Origin: CF-72 sp051006215
Lineage (GTDB): Bacteria; Chloroflexota; UBA6077; CF-72
Direction: 5' to 3'
Assembly: GCA_051006215.1 (NCBI GenBank)
Contig: JBPCIO010000066.1
Coordinates: 1-13,902 of the forward strand
Length of the DNA: 13,902 nucleotides
Below, piece by piece: positions 6,544-13,488 of the stretch. Below the pieces are notes generated by a model. It was not told where the DNA came from. It did not search any database and saw only the letters and a list, made by a program, of their open reading frames with translations. Position numbers and translations under genes: made by a program. The stretch's first letter is position 1. Every line of letters begins with the position of its first letter.

Positions 6544-6597
6544 GATGCGCGATACTCCTGTGCAGCCACGCCGCCTGAGACTGTCTGGAGCCTTCTG

Positions 6598-8034
6598 TTG
6601 AACGCCTTCCTCCCCTTCTGGAACCAACTTATCGTCCACCCGCTGATGCACGCGCTGGAGCTGGTGGCGACCCCATTCCTGGGCATTGTGCCGGCTGGTG
6701 TTGCGGGTGGGTTGGCGATCATCCTGTTCACCATTCTCCTACGGCTGCTGCTCGTGCCGCTGTCGCTCGTCCAGATCCGTTCGCAGCGCCACCAGATGGC
6801 TATCCAGCCCGAGCTGAAGGCTCTGCAGAAAAAATTCAAGGGCGACCGCGAAGGCATGGCCCGCGCACAGATGCAGCTGTATAAGGAACGCGGCATCAAC
6901 CCTGCCGCGGGCTGCGTCCCGCTGCTGATTCAAATGCCGATTCTGTTTGGTATGTACGCTGCCATGTCGCAGCTGGCTACCCAGGGCCTAACTCTCGATC
7001 AGGCAACGCTCTCGCAGACGCTGCCTGGCCAGGTGGTGTATGCGGCTGAACGGCGCCAGGACCCTCTGCCGTTCAACCAGTTTGTGCTGACCCAACTCCA
7101 GGTCGTCCCGCGTGGCACGGCGCCCATTTCCTTCTCCGTCCAGCAAGATCAGTCGTCGGTGTCGTTGCGGGGTAGCGATCTGCCGCTCACGACCAAGGAT
7201 CTCGTCCTCACGCCTGGCTCCGTGCCGTCGGACGCCAACGCCAACCCACCCAATTCGCAGACCGGGACAGCCAGCATATTTTTGCGCAGCGGGCGTCCGG
7301 ATCCTGACGGGATCACGATGGATCGCGATGTGGCCGTGCCCACCGACGGATCAACCTACTACGTCGAGGTGTGGGTGAACGCTGCTGGTACGAACGCAGA
7401 CGCAGCGAAAACTGCCGTGAGCTTCGATCCGAGCCTGCTTGACGTGACGCAGGTCATTACGCCGACAATCGCTCCCGCTGACCTCGCCTTCAAGAGCCAG
7501 TTCCTGTGGCTGCCGAGTCTCGGCCAGCCAGACACCGTGCGCCTTCCGATTCCAGGCGTGAGCTTTCCCATTCCGGGCCTGCTGCTGATTATCATGACCA
7601 TCACGTCGTTCGTAAGCCAGCGCATGACGACGATGCCGACTGAAGACCCGCAGCAACAGGCGATGATGCGCTCGATGGCCTTCATGCCGTTGATGTACCT
7701 GTTCTTCTTCGTGGGCACGCCCGCCGGGCTTGTCCTGTATTGGCTCACCAGCAACGTCTTCAGTGCGTTCCAGCAATACTTTACGGTCGGCCTTGGATTG
7801 CTTGGCGGAGACGTCAAACGGTTGACCGGCCGTGATTTGCAGCCAGCGTGGGCGACCCTGCCCGCGTCCTCAGCGCCGGTCGCGGCGCTCGTCGCAGACT
7901 CCGGCAATGGTCGGGTCGACACCACCATCAATCACAAAGATGTCAGAACACCTGGCTCGGGTTCGGGTGCAACCGGCGCTGCGCGTCGGCCGCGGCCTGG
8001 CCAGAGTAAGGGGAGGAAACGTGGCAAGCGTTGA
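6598..8034 (+). CDS. yidC: Membrane protein insertase YidC/Oxa1/SpoIIIJ, with a large extracytoplasmic insert
   Basis: Inserts and folds membrane proteins, alone or with SecYEG. It has 478 residues, much longer than the 250-330 usual for forms lacking the E. coli P1 domain. The first core membrane helix (about 34-56) carries TILLRLLLVPLS with R49, the conserved positive charge of the hydrophilic groove. The cytoplasmic C1 hairpin follows (57-105, RSQRHQMAIQPELKALQKKF), then a helix at 107-128. The canonical FLWLPSLGQPD motif (302-312) comes only after about 170 further residues. Then helices at 325-341, 357-375 and 377-398 and a basic tail ending KGRKRGKR, as expected for ribosome contact. 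Residues 150-296 are an extra beta-rich, Ser/Thr/Asp-rich segment in the extracytoplasmic loop. The start is TTG, supported by GGAG (6587-6590) 7 bases upstream. The 3' end overlaps jag by 14 bases. Confidence 0.95.
   Translation: MNAFLPFWNQLIVHPLMHALELVATPFLGIVPAGVAGGLAIILFTILLRLLLVPLSLVQIRSQRHQMAIQPELKALQKKFKGDREGMARAQMQLYKERGINPAAGCVPLLIQMPILFGMYAAMSQLATQGLTLDQATLSQTLPGQVVYAAERRQDPLPFNQFVLTQLQVVPRGTAPISFSVQQDQSSVSLRGSDLPLTTKDLVLTPGSVPSDANANPPNSQTGTASIFLRSGRPDPDGITMDRDVAVPTDGSTYYVEVWVNAAGTNADAAKTAVSFDPSLLDVTQVITPTIAPADLAFKSQFLWLPSLGQPDTVRLPIPGVSFPIPGLLLIIMTITSFVSQRMTTMPTEDPQQQAMMRSMAFMPLMYLFFFVGTPAGLVLYWLTSNVFSAFQQYFTVGLGLLGGDVKRLTGRDLQPAWATLPASSAPVAALVADSGNGRVDTTINHKDVRTPGSGSGATGAARRPRPGQSKGRKRGKR
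8008..8016 (+). promoter_or_regulatory. Strong Shine-Dalgarno sequence setting the jag start
   Basis: AAGGGGAGG lies inside the 3' end of yidC, 4 bases before GTG at 8021. It is the best ribosome-binding site in the window and decides the jag start against longer in-frame alternatives inside yidC. It suggests that jag is translated independently of termination on yidC. Confidence 0.7.
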
Positions 8035-8860
8035 GACGACCGGTCCTACCGTAGACGACGCGATCGACGCGGCGCTCGAGCAGCTCGACCTGGACGAGGA
8101 TCAGGTCGACCTCGAAATACTCTCGGAGGCCACCGCCGATAAGCCTGCGCGCGTGCGCGCCACCCCGCGCACCGAGGCCAGTGCTCAGCCGGTTGGTCAC
8201 TCAGACACGAGTGGCACCGAAGGCGCCGCCGACCTGGAATGGGACGAGGGTCTGGCCACGGCCGGTCGCGAGATTGTCGAGGACCTCTTGGACTACATGG
8301 GCTTCCCGGGCGACGTCGACATCCTTGGGGCAGGCAAAGAAAACGGCACGCCGACCTTGACCCTGGCAATTGTCGACGGTGACTCGATGGGCGCCTTGAT
8401 CGGTCGGCGGGGAGAGACGCTGCAGGCGTTTCAATTTATAGCCCAGCTGCTCGTCAACCGCCGCGTCGGCCACTGGACGCGCGTCCTCCTCGACATCGAG
8501 GGGTACCGCTCTCGCCGCGAGCGGTACCTCAAAGACACAGCTCTGCGGGCGGCCGAGAAGGCGATGCGGTACCGCGACGCCCAAGAATTAGATCCCATGA
8601 TCCCGAGCGAGCGGCGCATCGTCCATCTCACGCTGGCCGACCACGAGTCCGTCATGACCCACTCGGTTGGCGAAGGCGACCACCGTCGGGTGATCGTCGA
8701 GGCCACACCCCAGTACGTAGAAGCCCACGGCGGCCCACCGGAACGCCAGGAGCGGCCGCCAGCGCCCGGCGGCCGAGGGGGCGGGTTCAGCCGGAGTGGG
8801 CGAGGCGCACCTCAGCGCGGCCGAGGCGGTTTCAGCAACGGCGGCGGCTATCGCAGATGA
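8021..8860 (+). CDS. jag: Jag/KhpB RNA-binding protein with RGG-rich tail
   Basis: Jag (SpoIIIJ-associated, KhpB) is a cytoplasmic RNA-binding protein, partner of KhpA, linked to cell elongation and division. The 279 residues show a Jag-N domain (3-35), an acidic low-complexity linker (36-78), a KH domain with the GxxG loop IGRRGETLQAFQFI (127-140) and an R3H domain containing SERRIVHLTLAD (196-207) and GDHRRVIVEATP (219-230). After residue 236 comes a Gly/Arg/Pro tail with GGRGGG, GRGAPQRGRGG and a final GGGYRR. Such an RGG-type tail is unusual for the family and may add RNA affinity or promote clustering. It follows yidC, the standard partner, with a 14-base overlap. Confidence 0.95.
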   Translation: MASVETTGPTVDDAIDAALEQLDLDEDQVDLEILSEATADKPARVRATPRTEASAQPVGHSDTSGTEGAADLEWDEGLATAGREIVEDLLDYMGFPGDVDILGAGKENGTPTLTLAIVDGDSMGALIGRRGETLQAFQFIAQLLVNRRVGHWTRVLLDIEGYRSRRERYLKDTALRAAEKAMRYRDAQELDPMIPSERRIVHLTLADHESVMTHSVGEGDHRRVIVEATPQYVEAHGGPPERQERPPAPGGRGGGFSRSGRGAPQRGRGGFSNGGGYRR

Positions 8861-8862
8861 AA

Positions 8863-8878
8863 GCTGTCGGCTGACAGC
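8863..8878. repeat. Short hairpin between jag and the kinase gene
   Basis: GCTGTC (8863-8868) and GACAGC (8873-8878) are exact inverted repeats around GGCT. It fills the 20-base gap between the jag stop and the next GTG and may affect translation of the kinase gene or act as an RNA processing site. A related GGCTGACGGC repeats just inside the kinase start. Confidence 0.4.
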
Positions 8879-8880
8879 CC

Positions 8881-9789
8881 GTGGCTGACGGCTCGGCCGA
8901 CCACGGCAGCACCACCAGCGCCAACCTCGACTATCTCCTGCTCGGCCACGTCACCGTCGATCGGCTCGACGATCAACGCGTCGTGCTGGGTGGGACCGCC
9001 ACGTACGGCGCGCTTGCCGCGCGCAACATGGGCGCGCGGGTCGGCGTACACACCAGCACGTCGTATGAGCCCGGGCTGATAGACACGCTCGGCGGTGTCC
9101 TGGTAGCGCGCATTCCCGCCGAGTACACGTCCTGCTTCGTCAACGCCTACTCGGCTGGCAAACGCCGCCAGACGATAGAGTCGGTGGCAGAGAAACTTAC
9201 TTACGACCAGATTCTGCCCGAATGGCGTAATCCGGCGGTTGTCCATCTCGGTCCACTGTGCCAGGAGCTCGATGCCAAGCTGGTCGGCCGCTTTCCCCGT
9301 TCGCTGGTCGGGGTAACACCTCAGGGCTGGATGCGTGGTTGGGGCCAGGACGGTGTGGTGCACGCGGTCGAGTGGACGGATGGCGATCGTGTCCTGGCCA
9401 GAGCGCACGCGGTCGTCATTTCAGAGGACGACGTCGCCGATGCGGCGGTCATCAAGGAGTGGGCAGCCAAAGCACGCATGCTGGTAGTGACGCTGGGCGA
9501 AGACGGCTGCGACGTCTACCGCCAGGGGCAGCTCGAGCCGTATCACTCGGCCGCGTTCAAGTCGGCGACTGAGGTCGACCCGACCGGCGCGGGCGACGTC
9601 TTCGCGGCCGCATTCCTGTGGCACTTGCACAAGAGCGGAGGGAATTGGAGGACGGCTGCCGATTGGGCCAATTGCGTTGCCTCGTTCGTCGTGGAACGCA
9701 GGGGCGTGACCGGCGTACCCAAGCTCGCGGAGGTGGAAAAGCGCTGGCGCGCCGGCACGCGCGTAGGTGCGCGCGTTCGGCCCTCGTGA
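8881..9789 (+). CDS. PfkB-family (ribokinase-like) carbohydrate kinase
   Basis: The 302-residue protein is a cytoplasmic ribokinase-fold kinase that would transfer phosphate from ATP to a sugar or nucleoside. The N-terminal strand LDYLLLGHVTVDRL (16-29) and VVLGGTATYGALAARNMGA (34-52) match PfkB signature 1, with the Gly-Gly pair that binds substrate. MLVVTLGEDGCDVY (200-213) precedes signature 2, EVDPTGAGDVFAAAFLW (231-247), with catalytic base D239 and the anion-hole GAGD. The substrate is not predictable. GTG at 8881 is the only possible start, since an in-frame TGA lies at 8872-8874. It sits between jag and parA and overlaps parA by 4 bases (GTGA), suggesting translational coupling. Confidence 0.92.
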   Translation: MADGSADHGSTTSANLDYLLLGHVTVDRLDDQRVVLGGTATYGALAARNMGARVGVHTSTSYEPGLIDTLGGVLVARIPAEYTSCFVNAYSAGKRRQTIESVAEKLTYDQILPEWRNPAVVHLGPLCQELDAKLVGRFPRSLVGVTPQGWMRGWGQDGVVHAVEWTDGDRVLARAHAVVISEDDVADAAVIKEWAAKARMLVVTLGEDGCDVYRQGQLEPYHSAAFKSATEVDPTGAGDVFAAAFLWHLHKSGGNWRTAADWANCVASFVVERRGVTGVPKLAEVEKRWRAGTRVGARVRPS

Positions 9790-10553
9790 GTGTCGTCGTT
9801 GCCGTAGCAAATCAGAAGGGCGGCGTAGGCAAAACGACGACGGTAGTCAATCTCGGAGCCTACCTCGCGCTCGGGTTGGGGGTCTTGTTGATCGACCTGG
9901 ACCCGCAGGCCAACGCGACCAGCTCGCTGGGGATCGATCCGCGCAAGGTGGGGCTTTCGACCTACGAAGCCCTGATGGGTGAGGCCACGCTTGTCGACGC
10001 GATCGTCTCGAGCGGTCGCCAACAGCTTGACCTGGCGCCCGCCAGCCGCGCCCTGGCCGGGGCGCAGGTCGAGCTCGTGGACATGCCAGACAGAGAGCAT
10101 CGGTTACGAAACGCCCTGGTGCCAGTGCGCGGGCGGTACGACGTAGTGCTCGTCGACTGTCCGCCCTCGCTTGGCATGCTGACGCTGAATGGGTTGGTTG
10201 CAGCCGACCTGTTGCTGGCGCCCGTCCAGTGTGAGTACCTCGCGCTGGAAGGTGTCGGGCAGATGATGGAAACGATCGAGCTCGTGCGCGCCACCCTGAA
10301 CCCGCGGCTCGAGCTGCTGGGAATGCTGATGACCATGTACGACCCGCGGACGCGCCTGTCCGCACAGGTGGTGAACGAGGTGCGTACGCACTTTCCGAAG
10401 CACACGTTTGAGACGGTCATTCCTCGCAGCGTGCGTCTGAGCGAGGCGCCTAGCTTTGGCAAGCCGGTGCTCGAATATGAGCCAACGTCGCGCGGCGCAA
10501 GCGCCTATGCCGATCTGGCTCAAGAGTCGATCCGCCGCGGGCTGCTGCGGTGA
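9786..10553 (+). CDS. parA: Chromosome partitioning ATPase ParA (Soj)
   Basis: Walker-type ATPase that binds DNA non-specifically as an ATP dimer and moves ParB-parS complexes apart. The 255 residues show the deviant Walker A loop KGGVGKTT (11-18), with signature lysine K11 and K16, the LIDLDPQANATSSLG segment (35-49), Walker B VVLVDCPPSLGMLTLNG (120-136) and the family block RSVRLSEAPSFGKP (214-227). Length and lack of an N-terminal extension fit chromosomal Soj rather than plasmid type Ia ParA. GTG at 9786 overlaps the kinase stop as GTGA. A longer upstream frame would lie within the kinase gene and has no ParA features. The gene is followed by parB with another GTGA overlap. Confidence 0.96.
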   Translation: MSVVVAVANQKGGVGKTTTVVNLGAYLALGLGVLLIDLDPQANATSSLGIDPRKVGLSTYEALMGEATLVDAIVSSGRQQLDLAPASRALAGAQVELVDMPDREHRLRNALVPVRGRYDVVLVDCPPSLGMLTLNGLVAADLLLAPVQCEYLALEGVGQMMETIELVRATLNPRLELLGMLMTMYDPRTRLSAQVVNEVRTHFPKHTFETVIPRSVRLSEAPSFGKPVLEYEPTSRGASAYADLAQESIRRGLLR

Positions 10554-11401
10554 GCCGCTCCACCGACCGCGGACTGGGGCGCGGCCTGGGCGCGCTTATT
10601 CCACGCACGACGATCGGCGTGCGTGACGTCGCGGTCGGCGATATTCGGCCGAATCCGTGGCAGCCACGCACCCACTTTGATGAGCAAGGTCTGGACGAGT
10701 TGGCACAGTCCATCCGCGAGCACGGTGTCTTACAGCCGGTGCTGGTAAGTCAGCAGTCGGATGGCTCGTTTCAACTGATCACCGGCGAGCGTCGCTGGCG
10801 CGCGGTTCAGCTCGCCGGACTGCCGACGGTACCGGCAATGATCAAAGAAGCCACGCCCCAGGCCAGCCTGGAGATGGCGCTCGTGGAGAACATTCAGCGC
10901 CGCGACCTCAATCCGCTTGAAGAGGCGCACGCCTACCGACAGTTGCTGGACGAGCACGGGCTCACTCAGGAGCAGCTGGCGCAGCGCATTGGCAAGAGTC
11001 GGGTAGCGGTGACCAATACGCTACGCCTGCTTCACCTGCCCGATGACGTTCGGCAGGCATTGGCTGACGGATCGATTACCGAGGGGCATGCCCGAGCGAT
11101 CTTGATGTGCACCGGCGAGCCGCTACGCCTGAGGCTCTTGAAGCGCGTGCTCGACCAGCACCTCAGCGTGCGTCATACCGAGGCAGTGGCGCGTGAGATG
11201 AACGGAATCTCCGAGATCGAGACAGCGACGGCGCGACCCCAGGCAGATGCTACCGTAGAGCATCTGGAGGAAGCGTTCAGACAGGCGCTCGGCACCCGGG
11301 TCCGGTTGCTGCTGGGCCCCCGCGGCGGCGGGCGGTTGGTGATCCACTTCTTTTCAGACGAAGAGCTTCAAGGCATCTATGAGGCAATCGTCGGAGACTA
11401 G
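10550..11401 (+). CDS. parB: Chromosome partitioning protein ParB (Spo0J), parS-binding CTPase
   Basis: ParB loads at parS sites, spreads as a CTP-dependent clamp and stimulates ParA. The 283 residues start with the short ParA-activating motif GLGRGLGAL (8-16). The CTPase/N-terminal domain has IRPNPWQPR (32-40), the ITGERRWRA box (77-85) and ENIQRRDLNPLEEA (113-126), which are the C-motif positions for CTP binding. The helix-turn-helix that reads parS is LTQEQLAQRIGKSRVAVTN (138-156). The C-terminal dimerisation domain is 232-283. Length is typical. GTG at 10550 overlaps the parA stop by 4 bases, so the two are translationally coupled. A candidate target lies at 4928-4943. Confidence 0.96.
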   Translation: MSRSTDRGLGRGLGALIPRTTIGVRDVAVGDIRPNPWQPRTHFDEQGLDELAQSIREHGVLQPVLVSQQSDGSFQLITGERRWRAVQLAGLPTVPAMIKEATPQASLEMALVENIQRRDLNPLEEAHAYRQLLDEHGLTQEQLAQRIGKSRVAVTNTLRLLHLPDDVRQALADGSITEGHARAILMCTGEPLRLRLLKRVLDQHLSVRHTEAVAREMNGISEIETATARPQADATVEHLEEAFRQALGTRVRLLLGPRGGGRLVIHFFSDEELQGIYEAIVGD

Positions 11402-11414
11402 AGCCAGCCAGAGG

Positions 11415-11420
11415 TAAACT
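11415..11420 (+). promoter_or_regulatory. -10 box TAAACT, leaderless-type promoter of the glycosyltransferase gene
   Basis: TAAACT is followed by exactly 6 bases and ATG at 11427, with no Shine-Dalgarno sequence. It lies in the 25-base gap after parB. The spacing equals that at 4015-4020 and 4901-4906, which marks the glycosyltransferase as the start of a new transcription unit rather than part of the parAB operon. Confidence 0.55.
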
Positions 11421-11426
11421 TCCCGA

Positions 11427-12179
11427 ATGCCTTCCGGGCAACCCACTTACGGCAGCATTTCGGTGGTGTTGCCTGCGTACAACGAAGAGGGCATCATCGC
11501 GCGGACGGTTCGCCACGTTGCCGGTGTGCTGAGGATGCACGCGAGGGACTTCGAAATCATCGTCAGCAATGACGGCTCGCGCGACAACACTGCTGGGGTG
11601 CTGGCCGACCTCCAGGCTCGCGAGCCAGAACTCCACTTGCGCGTTGTCACCCACCCACGCAATCGGGGCTACGGAGCGGCGCTGGCGAGCGGGTTCGACG
11701 CGGCGCGCAAAGACCTGGTCTTCTTGACCGACGGCGACAAACAGTTTGACGTGGCCGAGCTCAAAGACTTCTTGCCAGCCATGGACGAACAGACGGACCT
11801 GGTCATCGGTTGGCGACACGCACGGGCCGACCCGCCGCTGCGCAAGCTGAATGCGCTGGGGTGGAAGATACTCGTCAACCTGCTTTTCGGCTACACCGCC
11901 CGGGATGTGGATTGCGCGTTCAAGCTTTTTCGCAGACGGGTCTGGGAAAGCATGAACGTCCAGTCACGTGGGGCCACGTTTTCGGCGGAGTTCCTGATCA
12001 AGGCGCGGCGGCTCGGATTCCAGGTGAGAGAACTTCCGGTCAGCCACTTCCCACGAACGGCGGGCAGTCCGACCGGCGCGCGGCCAGACGTGATCGTGCG
12101 CGCGTTCGTCGAATTGTTCAGCCTGTGGCGGAATCTGAGTCGCGACATGCAGACCGACCCTCGCTTGCTCAACGACTGA
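11427..12179 (+). CDS. GT2-family glycosyltransferase, polyprenyl-phosphate type
   Basis: Transfers a sugar from a nucleotide donor, probably to a polyprenyl phosphate, at the cytoplasmic face of the membrane. The 250-residue GT-A fold shows ISVVLPAYNEEGI (11-23), IIVSNDGSRDNT (44-55), the metal-binding DGD in LTDGDKQFD (100-108) and the late blocks GWRHARADPPLRK (128-140), RDVDCAFKLFRR (159-170) and SAEFLIKARRLG (186-197). These resemble dolichol-phosphate mannosyltransferase (DPM1)-like enzymes. There is no C-terminal pair of membrane helices, so it matches the short soluble form. Donor and acceptor are not shown. ATG at 11427 is fixed by the -10 box 6 bases upstream. It is followed after 5 bases by a small membrane protein. 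Confidence 0.9.
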   Translation: MPSGQPTYGSISVVLPAYNEEGIIARTVRHVAGVLRMHARDFEIIVSNDGSRDNTAGVLADLQAREPELHLRVVTHPRNRGYGAALASGFDAARKDLVFLTDGDKQFDVAELKDFLPAMDEQTDLVIGWRHARADPPLRKLNALGWKILVNLLFGYTARDVDCAFKLFRRRVWESMNVQSRGATFSAEFLIKARRLGFQVRELPVSHFPRTAGSPTGARPDVIVRAFVELFSLWRNLSRDMQTDPRLLND

Positions 12180-12184
12180 GGGCC

Positions 12185-12520
12185 GTGCTGCCACCGCACG
12201 ATCTGGATCCGCAAGCGCGGTATCGGTCAGAACTTCCGGCGCTGCCCAAAGAGCAGAAGCCGCCGGGGTACACAGCCGGTTTGCAACTCGGCGAGCGACT
12301 CCAAGGTGTTGGCGTCATCGTGCTCGGCCTCGTGGGATTGCTCGTGGTGTATGGCACGTATTCTGGCGTGCTGCCCTCAGGACTACCTCCGCCGCCACAA
12401 CCCCGCGGAGTGCTGGTTCAGGTGCCGGTGCTCAACGCTGCCGCGTGCTTCATGCCGCTGCTGGCGCTCGGGTCGGTGGCTTTGATCGTGGTCGGGGCGC
12501 GGCACGTGCTCGACCCATGA
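12185..12520 (+). CDS. Small hypothetical membrane protein, two membrane segments
   Basis: The 111-residue frame starts with GTG 5 bases after the glycosyltransferase stop. The N-terminal 40 residues are hydrophilic and proline-rich (DLDPQARYRSELPALPKEQK). Two hydrophobic stretches follow, near residues 41-60 and 84-105, separated by a proline-rich loop (LPSGLPPPPQPRG). Close spacing to the glycosyltransferase suggests one transcript. A small membrane partner could anchor or regulate the soluble glycosyltransferase, but this is inference. I do not recognise the family. The frame is open further upstream, inside the glycosyltransferase, without a better start. Confidence 0.68.
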   Translation: MLPPHDLDPQARYRSELPALPKEQKPPGYTAGLQLGERLQGVGVIVLGLVGLLVVYGTYSGVLPSGLPPPPQPRGVLVQVPVLNAAACFMPLLALGSVALIVVGARHVLDP

Positions 12521-12535
12521 GCCGGGCATGCCGGC
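12521..12535. repeat. GC-rich hairpin after the small membrane-protein gene
   Basis: GCCGG and CCGGC flank a 5-base loop immediately after the stop codon and 29 bases before the ku -10 box. There is no T tract. It may be a weak U-less terminator separating the glycosyltransferase unit from ku. Confidence 0.28.
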
Positions 12536-12564
12536 AAGAAAGGGCGTAGCCGAGCCCGAAGTGC

Positions 12565-12570
12565 TAAACT
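12565..12570 (+). promoter_or_regulatory. Candidate -10 box TAAACT of the ku gene
   Basis: TAAACT, identical to the box before the glycosyltransferase, lies 13 bases before the ku ATG. This would give a leader of only about 6 bases. No clear -35 box or Shine-Dalgarno sequence is seen. Confidence 0.4.
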
Positions 12571-12583
12571 CGCTGGCCCGGTT

Positions 12584-13468
12584 ATGCCTCGACCCATCTG
12601 GAAAGGCGCCATCACTTTCGGGATGATCTCCATCCCCGTCAAGCTCTTTGGCGCGACCGAAAGTAAGGACCTCGCCTTCAACACGCTCCACAAGGAATGT
12701 AAGAGCCGCCTTAAGCAGAAGCGCTGGTGTCCCGTCGACGACCGGGAGGTGTTCCAGGACGAAGTCGTCAAGGCGTTCGAATACAGCAAGGACTCATACG
12801 TCGAGATCCTCGAGGAAGATCTGGAGCAGTTACCAGTTCCAAGCAAGCACACGATTGAGCTGACCTCGTTCGTCAAGCAGTCTGACATCGACCCTGTGTA
12901 CTTCGAGCGCACCTACTATCTCGAGCCAGAGCAGATCGGGGCGAAGCCGTACGCGCTGCTGCTGCGCGCCCTAAAAAGCAAGCAGGTCTCGGGCGTCGCC
13001 AAGATCGCCCTGCGCAACAAGGAGAGCCTGTGCATCCTGCGCGCCAGCGAAAACAACCTGATCATGCTCGAGACGCTGTACTACCCAGACGAGATTCGGA
13101 CAGCCGACATGCCTGCCGCGCCCGACGTGCTGGTGTCACAGCCCGAGTTAGCTATGGCGCTCAGTCTGGTGGAGATGCTCCAGGAGGAGTTCGATCCACA
13201 GAAATACCAGGACCAGTACCGCGTGGCACTGCTCGACATGATCGAAGCCAAGCGCAATGGAAGCGAGGTTGTCGCGACCTCGGAGGCACCGCCGCCGAAG
13301 ACGGTGGATCTGATGGCTGCGCTGAAAGCCAGCCTCGAGGCGGCCAAGAAGGCGAAACCCGCCGGCGAGACCGCGGCCAGCGCTCCAAACGGCGCGAGCA
13401 ACGGCAAGCCCGAGCCCGAGGCCCAAGATGAGCCCGAGGCAGCCGAAAAGCTTGCAGTGGCGTTTTGA
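12584..13468 (+). CDS. ku: Bacterial Ku, DNA end-binding protein of NHEJ
   Basis: Homodimeric ring protein that binds DNA double-strand ends and recruits LigD for non-homologous end joining. The 294 residues begin with the family signature IWKGAITFGMISIPVKLF (5-22) and continue with LHKECKSRLKQKRWCPVD. Further core blocks are KAFEYSKDSYVEILEEDLEQ, FERTYYLEPEQIGAKPYALL and SGVAKIALRNKESLCILR, with MLETLYYPDEIR and the HTH-like PQKYQDQYRVALLDMIEAK near the core's end. The C-terminal tail (from about 220) has an ALKASLEAAKKAKPA segment and an acidic, Pro/Glu-rich end. Tails of this kind contact DNA or LigD in other Ku proteins. ligD follows directly, with about 20 bases between. Confidence 0.97.
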   Translation: MPRPIWKGAITFGMISIPVKLFGATESKDLAFNTLHKECKSRLKQKRWCPVDDREVFQDEVVKAFEYSKDSYVEILEEDLEQLPVPSKHTIELTSFVKQSDIDPVYFERTYYLEPEQIGAKPYALLLRALKSKQVSGVAKIALRNKESLCILRASENNLIMLETLYYPDEIRTADMPAAPDVLVSQPELAMALSLVEMLQEEFDPQKYQDQYRVALLDMIEAKRNGSEVVATSEAPPPKTVDLMAALKASLEAAKKAKPAGETAASAPNGASNGKPEPEAQDEPEAAEKLAVAF

Positions 13469-13488
13469 CATCCTGATCGGGGCGCACA

